NCBI RefSeq assembly: GCF_037482285.1
Contig: NZ_JBBEYB010000006.1
Location: forward strand, 1-64,000
Direction of reading: 5' to 3'
DNA from: Aquabacterium sp029268225
GTDB lineage: Bacteria; Pseudomonadota; Gammaproteobacteria; Burkholderiales; Burkholderiaceae_C
Length of the DNA stretch: 64,000 nt
A program made the position numbers and the translations under genes. The notes below the pieces were generated by a model, which was given only the letters and a program-made list of their open reading frames with translations, was not told the origin of the DNA and searched no databases. This document shows, in pieces, positions 18,483 through 27,622 of the stretch. How positions within the stretch are numbered: the first letter of the stretch is position 1; each line of letters opens with the position of its first letter.

Positions 18483-20258
18483 ATGAGCAGCCAAATCATT
18501 GAAAACGTCGCAGCTGACGACATCGACCCGATCACGTTCGAAGTATTGCGCAGTGTTTTCGAGTTTGCGAGTGATCGGATGGCCTCCGTTCTACAGCGCA
18601 CATCGTTCTCGCCAATCTTGGCGGACATGCTGGATTTCTCGAACGCCATCTATGACGCTGACCTCCAGTTGCTGAGCCAGGCAGCCAACTGCCCCATCCA
18701 CCTTGCTGCGATGAAGTTCAGCGCGGAAGAGGCCGTTAAAGGCGTCGGAAGGGAGAACATCCGCGAAGGTGACGTGCTGGTTGTGAATGACCCTTATCGT
18801 GGTGGCACTCACATCAACGACATTTCGTTCATCAAACCCATCTATTACAAGCATGAACTGATCGGCTATGGCGTCAGCCGTGGTCACTGGATGGACTTGG
18901 GTGGTGGTGGCGCTGGTGGACAGGCATTCAGCACCCACATTGCTGCGGAAGGGCTTCGTCTGCCACCGTTGAAGATTTTCAGCGAAGGCAAGATCAACGA
19001 AGATCTGTTGGCCATCATTTTGAACAACACCCGTACGCCTCACTTCATCAAGGGTGACCTCCAGGCGCACCTTGGTGCGCTGCGCGGTGCCGAGCAAGAG
19101 TTGCAGCGTGCATGCGACCGCTATGGTGTTGCAACGGTGACCAAGGCCATGAAGAAGATTCAGGCCTACACCGAAAAAATGATTCGTGAAAGCATCAGTC
19201 GGATTCCGAACGGTGTCTATGAAGCTGAGGACTACGCGGACACTGATGGCATCAGTCAAGAACGCGTTAAGTTGAAGGTTAAGCTGGAAATCAAAGACAC
19301 CTCCATCAAGGTCGATTTCACAGGCACAGACCCAATCTGCCAAGGAGCCATCAATTCTCCGCGCGCGAACACGATCTCTGCAGCGCTTTACTCTCTGCAG
19401 TTCTTCCTTGCACCTGACGCTCCTCAGAATCAGGGCATGTTCAATCCCATTGAGGTGGTGCTGCCTGAAGGGTGCTGGCTGAACGCGGTATGGCCTGCTC
19501 CGACCATCGGCTGCACAACCCTGACGTCCTCCAAGATCACCAGTGCAATCTGGCAAGCACTTGCTAAGGCGATTCCGGAAAAGATCACGGGTTCCACTTG
19601 CTCTGAATGCAACTGGTTTGTCGCGAGTTGCGTATCTCCAGACGGCAAGACGGACGTGTTTTCCGACCTGCCCGCAGGTGGATGGGGCGGCACGCCGTAT
19701 GCAGATGGTATGAGCGTGACGATGGACCCACTGGGTAATTGCATGAACATGCCTGCAGAAACAGCAGAACTGTTCTTCCCCATCGCATACGAAGCATTTG
19801 AGCTTCGCCAGGACTCCGCTGGCCCCGGACAAAATCGTGGTGGATTGGGCGCAGTGTTCAAGGTCCGATTCCTGGGTGGTGGTGAGCTCGGTATGGAGAC
19901 GGCCCGAACCATTGAAGGAAGTCCAGGTGCCGCTGGTGGCCTGCCAAGCGCGGTCCAGCGTTCTAGCCACATCTTTGCCGACGGCTCCACCAAGGTGATT
20001 GGCGGTTTGGCTGCAGATGGCTCATGGAGCAACCCTCTGCTTTCCGCTCACAAATTCAACGCTGGTGATGTTTTCATGTTCGAAAGCACCGGGGGCGGTG
20101 GCTGGGGTAATCCCAAAAACCGCACCATCGCCGAAGTTCTCGACGATGTGCTCGATGAATACATCAGCATTGAAGCTGCAAAGCAGCACTACGGTGTTGT
20201 CATTGATCCGAAGACCATGACGATCGATGAGGCGGCAACCAAAGCGCTGCGCGCGTGA
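18483..20258 (+). CDS. hyuB: Hydantoinase B / oxoprolinase family protein, B subunit
   Basis: A 591-residue HyuB-family protein, the metal-site partner of HyuA. Recognisable stretches are VNDPYRGGTHINDISFI (residues about 100-116) and a Gly-rich C-terminal part ending FESTGGGGWGNP, both typical. AAGGAG sits just before the ATG and the gene follows hyuA by 12 bp, so the two are co-translated and form the ATP-dependent ring-opening enzyme. Some 165 bp separate it from the flavin oxidase gene, with a short hairpin (ACGCCG ... CGGCGT near 20294), so the downstream genes may be a second transcript. Confidence 0.9.
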   Translation: MSSQIIENVAADDIDPITFEVLRSVFEFASDRMASVLQRTSFSPILADMLDFSNAIYDADLQLLSQAANCPIHLAAMKFSAEEAVKGVGRENIREGDVLVVNDPYRGGTHINDISFIKPIYYKHELIGYGVSRGHWMDLGGGGAGGQAFSTHIAAEGLRLPPLKIFSEGKINEDLLAIILNNTRTPHFIKGDLQAHLGALRGAEQELQRACDRYGVATVTKAMKKIQAYTEKMIRESISRIPNGVYEAEDYADTDGISQERVKLKVKLEIKDTSIKVDFTGTDPICQGAINSPRANTISAALYSLQFFLAPDAPQNQGMFNPIEVVLPEGCWLNAVWPAPTIGCTTLTSSKITSAIWQALAKAIPEKITGSTCSECNWFVASCVSPDGKTDVFSDLPAGGWGGTPYADGMSVTMDPLGNCMNMPAETAELFFPIAYEAFELRQDSAGPGQNRGGLGAVFKVRFLGGGELGMETARTIEGSPGAAGGLPSAVQRSSHIFADGSTKVIGGLAADGSWSNPLLSAHKFNAGDVFMFESTGGGGWGNPKNRTIAEVLDDVLDEYISIEAAKQHYGVVIDPKTMTIDEAATKALRA

Positions 20259-20423
20259 CGCTAAATAGGCAATCACGAAAAATAAGGGAATCAGACGCCG
20301 CCTAAACCGGCGTTTGATCCTGAACCTCAATTCCTATATCCCTGACTCGAAGTTGGTACGAGAGGCAGGGGTGTCTCCTTGGAGATCCGAAGAGACGCTC
20401 GTACTTCGGGAGGTAGTTCATAA

Positions 20424-21830
20424 ATGATCAAGCTAAAAAATACAAAACCTCTAAAGATGAGTTACTGGCAAGAACAGATTGTCGCTAGTAGTCCATCCAA
20501 AGTTCTTACAGGCAAGGAGACAGCCGATGTTGCAATCATCGGCGGAGGCTTTGTGGGTCTCTGGACTGCTATCACCATCAAGTACCACGAACCCGACTGT
20601 GAGGTCGTGATCTTGGAGCAGGATGCGTGTGGGTCGGGAGCCTCTGGTAGAAATGGCGGTTTTGTCATGTCTTGGTGGCCAAAAATTGGAACCATCAAAA
20701 CAATTTGTAGCAAGGATGAGGCCCTTTTCCTAGGTCGTGCAGCCGAAAGAGCAATATACGAATTGGGTGAATTCTGTCAAGAAAATAACATCGACGCACA
20801 TTATGTTCAAAAGGGGTGGCTTTGGACGGCAACAACACAGGCGCACGTTGATTCGTGGAATGGAACGTTAAAGGCATGCGAAAGTCTTGGCGTTAAACCG
20901 TTTGAGAGAATCTCGGGCGAAGAGCTGCGCAGGCGAACGGGTTCTCCGAAACACCTGGCAGGTGTTTATGAGGCCTCAAATGCCACTGTCCAACCTGCAG
21001 CACTTGCCGAGGGCATGCGCAGGGTCGCACTAGAAAAGGGGGTGCGGATCTATGAGGGCTCTGGCGTGAATGCAATTCATCCGGGCAGCCCCGTTGTTCT
21101 GGAAACCACACACGGGGCAGTCAACGCCGCAAAGGTCGTCCTCGCAACCAACGCGTGGTCGGCCGAAATACCCCAGCTCGCCAAACTAATTACTCCTGTT
21201 AATAGCTCTGTTGTCGTTACGCAAGCACTGGGAGATAAGCTGGACGAAATGGGCTGGGTGGGGGGGGAGTCAATCACGGACTCCCAGCTTATGGTTGACT
21301 ACTACCGCACCACCCGAGATGGGCGCATTGCTTTTGGTAAAGGAACCGGGGCCATATCTTATGGGGGCGTGATTGATGGTGTTTTTAGTCATGACCCAAG
21401 CAGTATTGAGATGACAAGGGGAGATTTATTGAATACCTACCCCTCCCTGGATGGGGTTGAGATTACTAATGGCTGGTCAGGCCCAATCGATCGGACTTTT
21501 GACAGTCTGCCTGTATTTGGTCGGTTGAATGATATCGAGAATATATTTTATGGGATTGGCTGGAGCGGGAATGGGGTTGGTCCAAGCAGGATTGGTGGCC
21601 GAATCTTGGCTAGCCTGGCTCTTGACAAAGAGGATGAGTGGTCAACATCAGCCCTTGTCAATCGATCCTGCAAGACATTTCCACCTGAACCATTCCGATA
21701 TGTTGGAGGGAATTTGGTGAGAAATGCAGTTATCAAGAAAGAACGTGCAGAAATGCAAGGTAAAAAGCCAGGTTTCATTGAAAAAGTCCTAGCTAGCTTG
21801 GCGCCGGCCGGTCTTGAGGATAAAACGTAA
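20424..21830 (+). CDS. FAD-dependent amine oxidase/dehydrogenase (DAO superfamily, PuuB/OrdL-like)
   Basis: A 468-residue flavoprotein with the dinucleotide-binding motif IIGGGFVGLW at residues about 36-45, followed by GSGASGRNGG, the typical substrate/FAD region of DAO-type oxidases. The C-terminal GIGWSGNGVGPSRIGG is the second FAD contact. The closest recognisable relatives are gamma-glutamylputrescine oxidase-like enzymes, which turn a primary amine into an aldehyde. Its place between a ring-opening enzyme and a semialdehyde dehydrogenase supports oxidation of a released amino group. GGGAGG lies ten bases before the ATG. Base composition is lower in GC than the flanking core genes. Confidence 0.8.
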   Translation: MIKLKNTKPLKMSYWQEQIVASSPSKVLTGKETADVAIIGGGFVGLWTAITIKYHEPDCEVVILEQDACGSGASGRNGGFVMSWWPKIGTIKTICSKDEALFLGRAAERAIYELGEFCQENNIDAHYVQKGWLWTATTQAHVDSWNGTLKACESLGVKPFERISGEELRRRTGSPKHLAGVYEASNATVQPAALAEGMRRVALEKGVRIYEGSGVNAIHPGSPVVLETTHGAVNAAKVVLATNAWSAEIPQLAKLITPVNSSVVVTQALGDKLDEMGWVGGESITDSQLMVDYYRTTRDGRIAFGKGTGAISYGGVIDGVFSHDPSSIEMTRGDLLNTYPSLDGVEITNGWSGPIDRTFDSLPVFGRLNDIENIFYGIGWSGNGVGPSRIGGRILASLALDKEDEWSTSALVNRSCKTFPPEPFRYVGGNLVRNAVIKKERAEMQGKKPGFIEKVLASLAPAGLEDKT

Positions 21831-21841
21831 GGAGTCTAGAA

Positions 21842-22183
21842 ATGTCAATTGTGTTGGTTAGTGTTGAAAATGAAGGATCGTTTGGAAATGCCACCCCGGT
21901 AGGTGCACCGACGAGCGCAGAGGTGGCTCTTACACGTATTGCGTCATCGGCAACCACGCCGTCGGGCAGCGTAGGTGTGTGGGAATGCAGCCCGGGAAAA
22001 TTCCTTCGTCAAGTCATTCCTGCAGAGTACAGCTACATCATTGAGGGCGAAGGTAGCTTCACAGCAGAAGATGGTCAAAAAATTTCCTTCAAAGCAGGTG
22101 ATTCAATTTACTTTCCATCAAACTCTAAGGGAGAGTGGGAGATTTCCAAGAAGGTAAGGAAGTCATATATTATCTTGGGATAA
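21842..22183 (+). CDS. Small cupin-domain protein (EutQ-like cupin_3)
   Basis: A 113-residue single cupin: EYSYIIEGEGSFTAEDG (residues about 60-76) and KAGDSIYFPSNSKGEWEI (about 82-99) are the two cupin halves. It follows the flavin oxidase by 11 bp with TAAGGAG before the ATG, so it is in the same operon. Proteins of this type often accompany amine or amino-acid catabolic genes, but their biochemical role is generally unknown. Confidence 0.78.
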   Translation: MSIVLVSVENEGSFGNATPVGAPTSAEVALTRIASSATTPSGSVGVWECSPGKFLRQVIPAEYSYIIEGEGSFTAEDGQKISFKAGDSIYFPSNSKGEWEISKKVRKSYIILG

Positions 22184-22276
22184 GCTCCCAAAGTCGGTCT
22201 CATTTATCTGCTGTGATGGGGGCTTTGTGAGCTTGAAGATGTCAAAATATCGCAGAGCTCAAACATAGGAGTCCCC

Positions 22277-23800
22277 ATGCCACTACGAGTCGACGACATC
22301 ACCAACATACCGGAGCTAAGAACTCGCTTTCTGGCTGGCTCAGAGGGAGGGGCGCGAATGGTTCGTTGGGCTCACGTATGTGAGCTCCCAAATCCAAGTG
22401 ATTGGTTGGGCGAGGGTGAGCTGTTGATGACAACGGGTATGGGTATACCTGAAGAGCCATCAAAGCAAGAAAAATACATTGAAGACCTTGATCAGGCGGG
22501 TTTGGCTGGCGTGATGATCGGGGAGAACATGAAGGCCCCGAAGGATCTCTCTGCGCTTGAGAATACTGCGGAACGACTTGGCTTCCCGGTATTGTTGACA
22601 GAGTATGGTGTGCCATTTTCCAGTGTCACAAGAGCCATTATTGATGCTGGAAAAAAGGAGGATTTCGATCGGAAGAATGCGATTAACAGGGTATTCGAAA
22701 GCGCTCGAATGGCGATCGCAGGCCTCAGCTTGGAGGAGTTGTTGCAACGATTGGCTAAAGATATCAATGCAGAGCTTCGGCTCATGGATTTGAAAGATCA
22801 TGAGAAATTTTGGCTCCCGAGGGGGCATTCAATCCCATTGAATCTTAAGGAGGCTATTCGCGCTCAACCGCTGATATTCTCCGAGACGCAGCAGGTTGTT
22901 AAAAGATATATCTTGGAGGATGGGGATGTATTTGCTGTTTCTGTCCCATCCAGGCGACCGAGTGTTCTCCTTGTTCGCAATGCCGAAAGTCATCTGCTGG
23001 AATATAGTTTACTAAACCATATTGTCTCAATACTGGGCATTTCGATTGAGCGCCTTTACGTAGACACAGAGCGTTCCTTACGACTTGGTTCTCAATTGCT
23101 GGATGATTTGATGAGTTCTCGGCTGTCGCCATATGAGGCGGGCAAGCAGATGCAGCAATTCAAGTTGAACATTGATTCTGCGTGCTTGGCAATTCTGAGG
23201 CCAAAAAATCAAGATCTGGCAGAGTGGAGCATGAAGCTTGGGTGGATTGAGGCTCCGGTTTTGATTCGGCCACAGGGTGACGAGTTGATATTGCTCGTGC
23301 ACACAAATGACGTCCCTGTCGTGCAGGAAATTATTGGTGATGGCGTTGGATACAGTAATCCTGTAGGGTTTCTTGAGAGGCTTCCAGAGGCATTGAGGGA
23401 GGCGAGGCTGGCATACGTCCACGCTGGTGAGAGTAGGCTCGTAGCTTACGCTGATATTTCTGACAAGGTGCCATGGCTGCCAGATAACTTGAATGAGGCG
23501 GCTCAAACGTTTCAGAAAATAATGGGTCCTCTCGTTGACTACGAGGTGAAGAACGGAACCCCATTGCTTTACACGCTAAAGGTTTTTCTGGAGGAGAATA
23601 GGTCATGGTTGATCGCGGCGAAACAATTGCATATCCATAAAACTACACTTATATATAGGGTTAAGAAAATTGAATCCGTTACTGGTAGGTCACTCGATCG
23701 AACCGAGGATGTAGCGATATTGTGGATGGCTTTGCGCGCAGGGGAAATTGCAGGTATGGTTTCAAGCAATACGCGCAGAACGGTAAAGTTACAAAACTAG
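22277..23800 (+). CDS. PucR-family transcriptional regulator
   Basis: A 507-residue regulator. The N-terminal PucR sensory domain (residues 1-125, MPLRVDDITNIPELRTRFLA) is followed by a GGDEF-like middle region and a C-terminal PucR-type HTH (LEENRSWLIAAKQLHIHKTT, about 440-460). The family is known from purine and other nitrogen-source catabolism in Gram-positives and proteobacteria. AGGAG precedes the ATG. It sits inside the operon, between the cupin and the aldehyde dehydrogenase, and is a second regulator candidate for this island besides the XRE-cupin protein. Confidence 0.85.
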   Translation: MPLRVDDITNIPELRTRFLAGSEGGARMVRWAHVCELPNPSDWLGEGELLMTTGMGIPEEPSKQEKYIEDLDQAGLAGVMIGENMKAPKDLSALENTAERLGFPVLLTEYGVPFSSVTRAIIDAGKKEDFDRKNAINRVFESARMAIAGLSLEELLQRLAKDINAELRLMDLKDHEKFWLPRGHSIPLNLKEAIRAQPLIFSETQQVVKRYILEDGDVFAVSVPSRRPSVLLVRNAESHLLEYSLLNHIVSILGISIERLYVDTERSLRLGSQLLDDLMSSRLSPYEAGKQMQQFKLNIDSACLAILRPKNQDLAEWSMKLGWIEAPVLIRPQGDELILLVHTNDVPVVQEIIGDGVGYSNPVGFLERLPEALREARLAYVHAGESRLVAYADISDKVPWLPDNLNEAAQTFQKIMGPLVDYEVKNGTPLLYTLKVFLEENRSWLIAAKQLHIHKTTLIYRVKKIESVTGRSLDRTEDVAILWMALRAGEIAGMVSSNTRRTVKLQN

Positions 23801-23820
23801 CGAATTTTTGAAAGTGGATT

Positions 23821-25266
23821 ATGAAAGCTCAACTTGCATTGCTCAAATCACAGGCCTATATGAACGGAGAATGGGTGAATTCAACATCCTCCAAAGTGCA
23901 GGATATTTTTAATCCTGCATCTGGGGAGTTGATCGGTACTGTTCCATTTATGGGGCGGGAAGAGGCTAAGGCTGCGATCAACGCGGCAAACGCAGCCTTG
24001 CCCGGATGGCGCGCGCTAACAGCTAAAGAGCGCTCCATTAAGCTCCGGGCTTGGTTTGAGTTGATGCTTGAGCATCAAGATGAGCTGGCGACGCTCATGA
24101 CCTTAGAGCAAGGAAAGCCCCTTCACGAGGCACGAGGTGAAATCTTGTATGCGGCCTCTTTTTTGGAGTGGTTTTCTGAAGAGGCCAAGCGTATCTACGG
24201 TGACGTAATACCTAGTCCCCAGCCAGGTAAGCGTCTGCTAGTCATCAAACAGCCAATTGGAGTGACGGCAGCAATTACGCCGTGGAATTTCCCTTCGGCA
24301 ATGATCACACGAAAGGCTGGGCCAGCGTTAGCTGCTGGATGCACGATGGTGCTTAAGCCAGCCCCACAAACACCATTTTCCGCTTTAGCGTTGGCTGAGT
24401 TGGCTAGTCGCGCCGGAATCCCGCCTGGGGTTATTAATGTTGTGACTGGCGATGCTGTTGAAATTGGTTCCGAGTTTACCGGAAATCCTATTGTTCGCAA
24501 GCTAACATTCACTGGATCAACCAATGTTGGGCGGTTGCTGATGAGTCAATGTGCCCACGATATCAAGAAACTCTCTTTGGAGTTGGGTGGGAATGCTCCT
24601 TTTATTGTTTTTGAGGATGCTGATTTAGATAAGGCGGTCGAAGGCGCAATGATCGCTAAGTACAGAAATAATGGCCAGACATGCGTTTGTACTAACCGAT
24701 TTTATGTTCACGACTCAGTTTATGATGCTTTTGCAGAAAAGCTAAAATATGCTGTTGAAAAGGTGTGTGTAGGCAACGGGTTAGATGAGGGGGTGACGGC
24801 AGGCCCATTGATCAACGATGCTGCCACTCAAAAGGTGAAGTCTCATATCGACGATGCATTGAGAAGAGGTGCAAAAGTTTTGACTGGCGGTAAGTTGCAT
24901 GCGCTCGGTGGAAACTTTTTTGAGCCAACAATTTTGGTCGATGTGTCTCATGATGCTCTGGTTGCCAAGGAAGAAACCTTCGGTCCGTTATCTCCACTTT
25001 TTAGGTTTTATGAAGAGTCAGAGGTTGTGAGTTTGGCCAACGATACTGAGTTCGGTCTTGCTGCATATTTTTACACCGAAAATCTAAGCAGAAGTTTCAG
25101 GGTCGCCGAGGCGCTTGAGTATGGTATGGTGGGTATAAACTCGGGCGCAATCTCTAACGAGGTCGCACCTTTTGGGGGCGTGAAAGCTTCAGGGCTGGGG
25201 AGAGAGGGGTCAAAATATGGCATCGATGAGTATCTTGAAATAAAGTACTTGAATGTCGGCATCTGA
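23821..25266 (+). CDS. gabD: NAD(P)-dependent (succinate-)semialdehyde dehydrogenase
   Basis: A 481-residue aldehyde dehydrogenase of the GabD group. Landmarks are ITPWNFPSAMITRKAGPALA (about 157-176), the catalytic Glu in LELGGNAPFIVF (about 255) and the catalytic Cys in NNGQTCVCTNR (about 288). Full length for the family. It starts 20 bp after the PucR gene with only a weak GGATT site. It would oxidise the semialdehyde left by the upstream amine oxidase. A textbook terminator follows directly, marking the end of the operon. Confidence 0.88.
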   Translation: MKAQLALLKSQAYMNGEWVNSTSSKVQDIFNPASGELIGTVPFMGREEAKAAINAANAALPGWRALTAKERSIKLRAWFELMLEHQDELATLMTLEQGKPLHEARGEILYAASFLEWFSEEAKRIYGDVIPSPQPGKRLLVIKQPIGVTAAITPWNFPSAMITRKAGPALAAGCTMVLKPAPQTPFSALALAELASRAGIPPGVINVVTGDAVEIGSEFTGNPIVRKLTFTGSTNVGRLLMSQCAHDIKKLSLELGGNAPFIVFEDADLDKAVEGAMIAKYRNNGQTCVCTNRFYVHDSVYDAFAEKLKYAVEKVCVGNGLDEGVTAGPLINDAATQKVKSHIDDALRRGAKVLTGGKLHALGGNFFEPTILVDVSHDALVAKEETFGPLSPLFRFYEESEVVSLANDTEFGLAAYFYTENLSRSFRVAEALEYGMVGINSGAISNEVAPFGGVKASGLGREGSKYGIDEYLEIKYLNVGI

Positions 25267-25278
25267 TATTTAATATGC

Positions 25279-25308
25279 AAAAGCTCGCACATGTGCGAGC
25301 TTTTTTTT
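25279..25308 (+). terminator. Rho-independent terminator after semialdehyde dehydrogenase gene
   Basis: AAAAGCTCGCAC / GTGCGAGC stem followed by eight T residues, with a short central AT. This is a near-ideal intrinsic terminator and could act on both strands. Confidence 0.92.
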
Positions 25309-25400
25309 AATGCTGAACCTCTGGCTTCATTGTGTATTTGGCTTGTTTGGTTGAGCCCAATCACCGGATGGCTGGTCACGATACTTGTAGATAAATTCAA

Positions 25401-26291
25401 ATGTTCAAGGGTGTTGCGCTTTCGGTTCTTTCCACTATTCTATTCTCTTTTACATATTATTACTCCACGATCCTGAAATCGTGGAGTGGTGGGGAGATTT
25501 TTAGTTGGAGGTTGCTTCTCACGGTTCCTGCAATGACATTGTTAGTTATTGCGGTCAAGGGCTGGGGGGATGTTCGAGAAATTGCATCTAGGGCGCGCAA
25601 TAGTTTCACATTCACCTTACTGCTTTTGTTCAGCAGTGCATTGCTGGGTGTTCAGCAATGGCTTTACCTGTGGGCGCCAGTGAACGGTCGTGCCCTCCAT
25701 GTGGCATTGGGTTATTTTCTTATGCCATTGACGATGGTGATCGTCGGCAGTTTCGTTTACGGTGAGAGACTTTCAGTTCTGCAGAAGATCGCCGCGCTTC
25801 TTGCTGCCTTAGGGGTAGCACATGAACTGTTCCGTGCCGGTGCGTTTTCATGGGAGGCAACTTTAGTTGCAATCGGATTTCCTGCGTATTTCGTTTTGCG
25901 CAAGAGCATTCGCACAGAAAACCTAGGTGGACTTTGGTTTGATATGGTGTTGGCGATTCCTTTTTCTGTGTTGACCTTATTCATCATTGCTGATGCACGC
26001 AGCGTTAACCCTCCGCTAATGAATTATTTTCATGTTTCAGTTGTGGCATTGATCAGTGTTGGTGCTTTGGCGAGTTACATCTTTGCGAGTCGGGTGCTGC
26101 CGTTTGGCTTGTTTGGTTTGCTCGGATATATTGAACCTATCTTGATGCTTATAGTCTCCTTTCTTATTGGTGAGAGCATTAGTGGATCCGATTGGTATAC
26201 ATATGTGCCGATATGGTGTGCGCTGGCGGTTTTATTCTCTGATGGTGTAAGGCACCTTCTCAAATCCGGACCGGCTTTTGTTAGGGGGTGA
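25401..26291 (+). CDS. EamA/RarD-type drug-metabolite transporter
   Basis: A 296-residue membrane protein with about ten hydrophobic segments beginning at residue 5, in two repeats as in EamA transporters. It is closest in pattern to the RarD subgroup (LFSFTYYYSTILKSWSG near the N-terminus and GYIEPILMLIVSFLIGE near the end). These export amino acids or related metabolites or have unknown substrates. It lies after the operon terminator, without an obvious ribosome site, so it has its own transcript. Low GC groups it with the preceding island. Confidence 0.75.
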   Translation: MFKGVALSVLSTILFSFTYYYSTILKSWSGGEIFSWRLLLTVPAMTLLVIAVKGWGDVREIASRARNSFTFTLLLLFSSALLGVQQWLYLWAPVNGRALHVALGYFLMPLTMVIVGSFVYGERLSVLQKIAALLAALGVAHELFRAGAFSWEATLVAIGFPAYFVLRKSIRTENLGGLWFDMVLAIPFSVLTLFIIADARSVNPPLMNYFHVSVVALISVGALASYIFASRVLPFGLFGLLGYIEPILMLIVSFLIGESISGSDWYTYVPIWCALAVLFSDGVRHLLKSGPAFVRG

Positions 26292-26767
26292 GGTGTTTTT
26301 GTTGTTAAATAATAAGGGTGTTATCCTTGATTGTGGGCGGCCTCTTTGAAGTGAAGGCCGACATATGTCGGCACCTCAGTCGGGGACGGCTCGCGCTGCA
26401 GAGCAGCTGATAGCTAGGCGAGGACAGCTTCAGGCTGAACTGCGTTATCAGTGGTCGGGCAGATTAACGACGCCTTCTTGCGCTTGAGGGCTTTTTCCAG
26501 GTGTCGCTAATCAGCTAGTGAAACCAGGCCTTCCAGTTAATTTGTTGCTCAGTCGCTAAGTTGGGACTGGATTTATCGCTAGGTAGCTAAGTAGTCAGCT
26601 CCGCAGATGTCTGCTCTTCGCGAGAGCAGACGCCTGTCGAAGTGCCCGCTACCGGCAGCTTTCGCTGCAGAACTGCCTTCCAGTGGTGCCTTAAAATTGA
26701 ACTTTGACAAACCAGAGCGCTGCATTCTTCTTAGCTATCGGAAGTGTTGTGCGAGTAGCATTGGGGT
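26292..26767. other. Intergenic region at right edge of AT-rich island
   Basis: No gene. It contains a perfect 16-bp palindrome at 26357-26372 (GCCGACATATGTCGGC), and the CAGCTTCAGGCTG dispersed motif at 26424-26436. Composition shifts back towards high GC through this stretch. Confidence 0.4.
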
Positions 26768-27235
26768 ATGCCCAAAAACACTGAGCCGAAACACACGTCG
26801 AGTCAGCAGCACCAGGCGTCAGATGAAGAGCAAGCTTGGCTAGACATAGCGCCGGTCGGCCGCGAGTTCGGTAGCCCTGACTATGAGTGCTTGACGGCAT
26901 TGGATCAGACCGCATTCGCAGCCTTCCAATCGTGGGAGCAGGTGCGGGAATGGCTGGAAACACCACATCCTCAGCTCGATGGAATTCGCCCTGAAGACGC
27001 TGCGCGGAACCCTGATGGACTTAGCAAAGTCATGGCCATCCTCATGATGGCTGGCAGCCATGCTAGCGACGACTTCATGCGCGAGGCTGAGAAGATGCCT
27101 GTTCAAGAGCGAGACTCTTTCAATGGGCTTGCGGAGATCCACAACCTTAAAGGCATGTTTGGTCGCCCCTCCAAGCGAGCCTCAATTGAAGATATGAACG
27201 CCGCCATCGCACGCCGTGGTGCCAGGAAGAAGTAG
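26768..27235 (+). CDS. Hypothetical protein with MbcA/ParS/Xre (DUF2384)-like segment
   Basis: A 155-residue protein. Residues about 57-95 (SWEQVREWLETP ... IRPEDAARNPDGLSKVMAIL) fit the toxin-binding domain of Xre/MbcA/ParS antitoxins: a WL-x-x-P turn followed by a G-x-x-P helix. The C-terminus (RASIEDMNAAIARRGARKK) resembles tails of small antitoxins. No RES-domain or other toxin gene lies next to it, so if this is an antitoxin it is orphaned. No strong ribosome site is visible. The domain call is from pattern only. Confidence 0.5.
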   Translation: MPKNTEPKHTSSQQHQASDEEQAWLDIAPVGREFGSPDYECLTALDQTAFAAFQSWEQVREWLETPHPQLDGIRPEDAARNPDGLSKVMAILMMAGSHASDDFMREAEKMPVQERDSFNGLAEIHNLKGMFGRPSKRASIEDMNAAIARRGARKK

Positions 27236-27622
27236 CACACAGAAAGCAAGCTGCTCGGTCGCCGAAGCAACTGCCATGTCGCTTGAAGGCTGATCTGCGA
27301 CATTCGCGGGCGGTGCCTGAACGGCTGTTAACGCCAACAGCGGTCATTGAGAGCCGGTGACCTCGAACGGCTGCTTCGCCGCCTACACCAGTCGCCCAAC
27401 TGCACGGTTGATAGGAAGCAGGCTTCAACGGCCCCTCTTGCGCAGAGTGAAGGGCTCACATCACTACACAAAGCACAAAGCCACCTTCATTTTTCCTCAT
27501 ACGACTGGCTGGTGCATGAGCTCGGACCGAGCTTTTCAAGCCTGAAGCCAGCAGATCGGTGACTAGGTTGGGTTAGCTTCTTGCTTGAGGAGCAACCTCC
27601 TCAACCGCTTTATCTATCTACC
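27236..27622. other. Intergenic region before puuD-like gene
   Basis: About 390 bp without a convincing gene. It contains a TGTTAACGCCAACAGCGGTCA motif near 27326 and a CAAGCCTGAAGCC motif near 27539, members of dispersed intergenic repeat families seen elsewhere in the window (for example near 44595). Confidence 0.35.
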
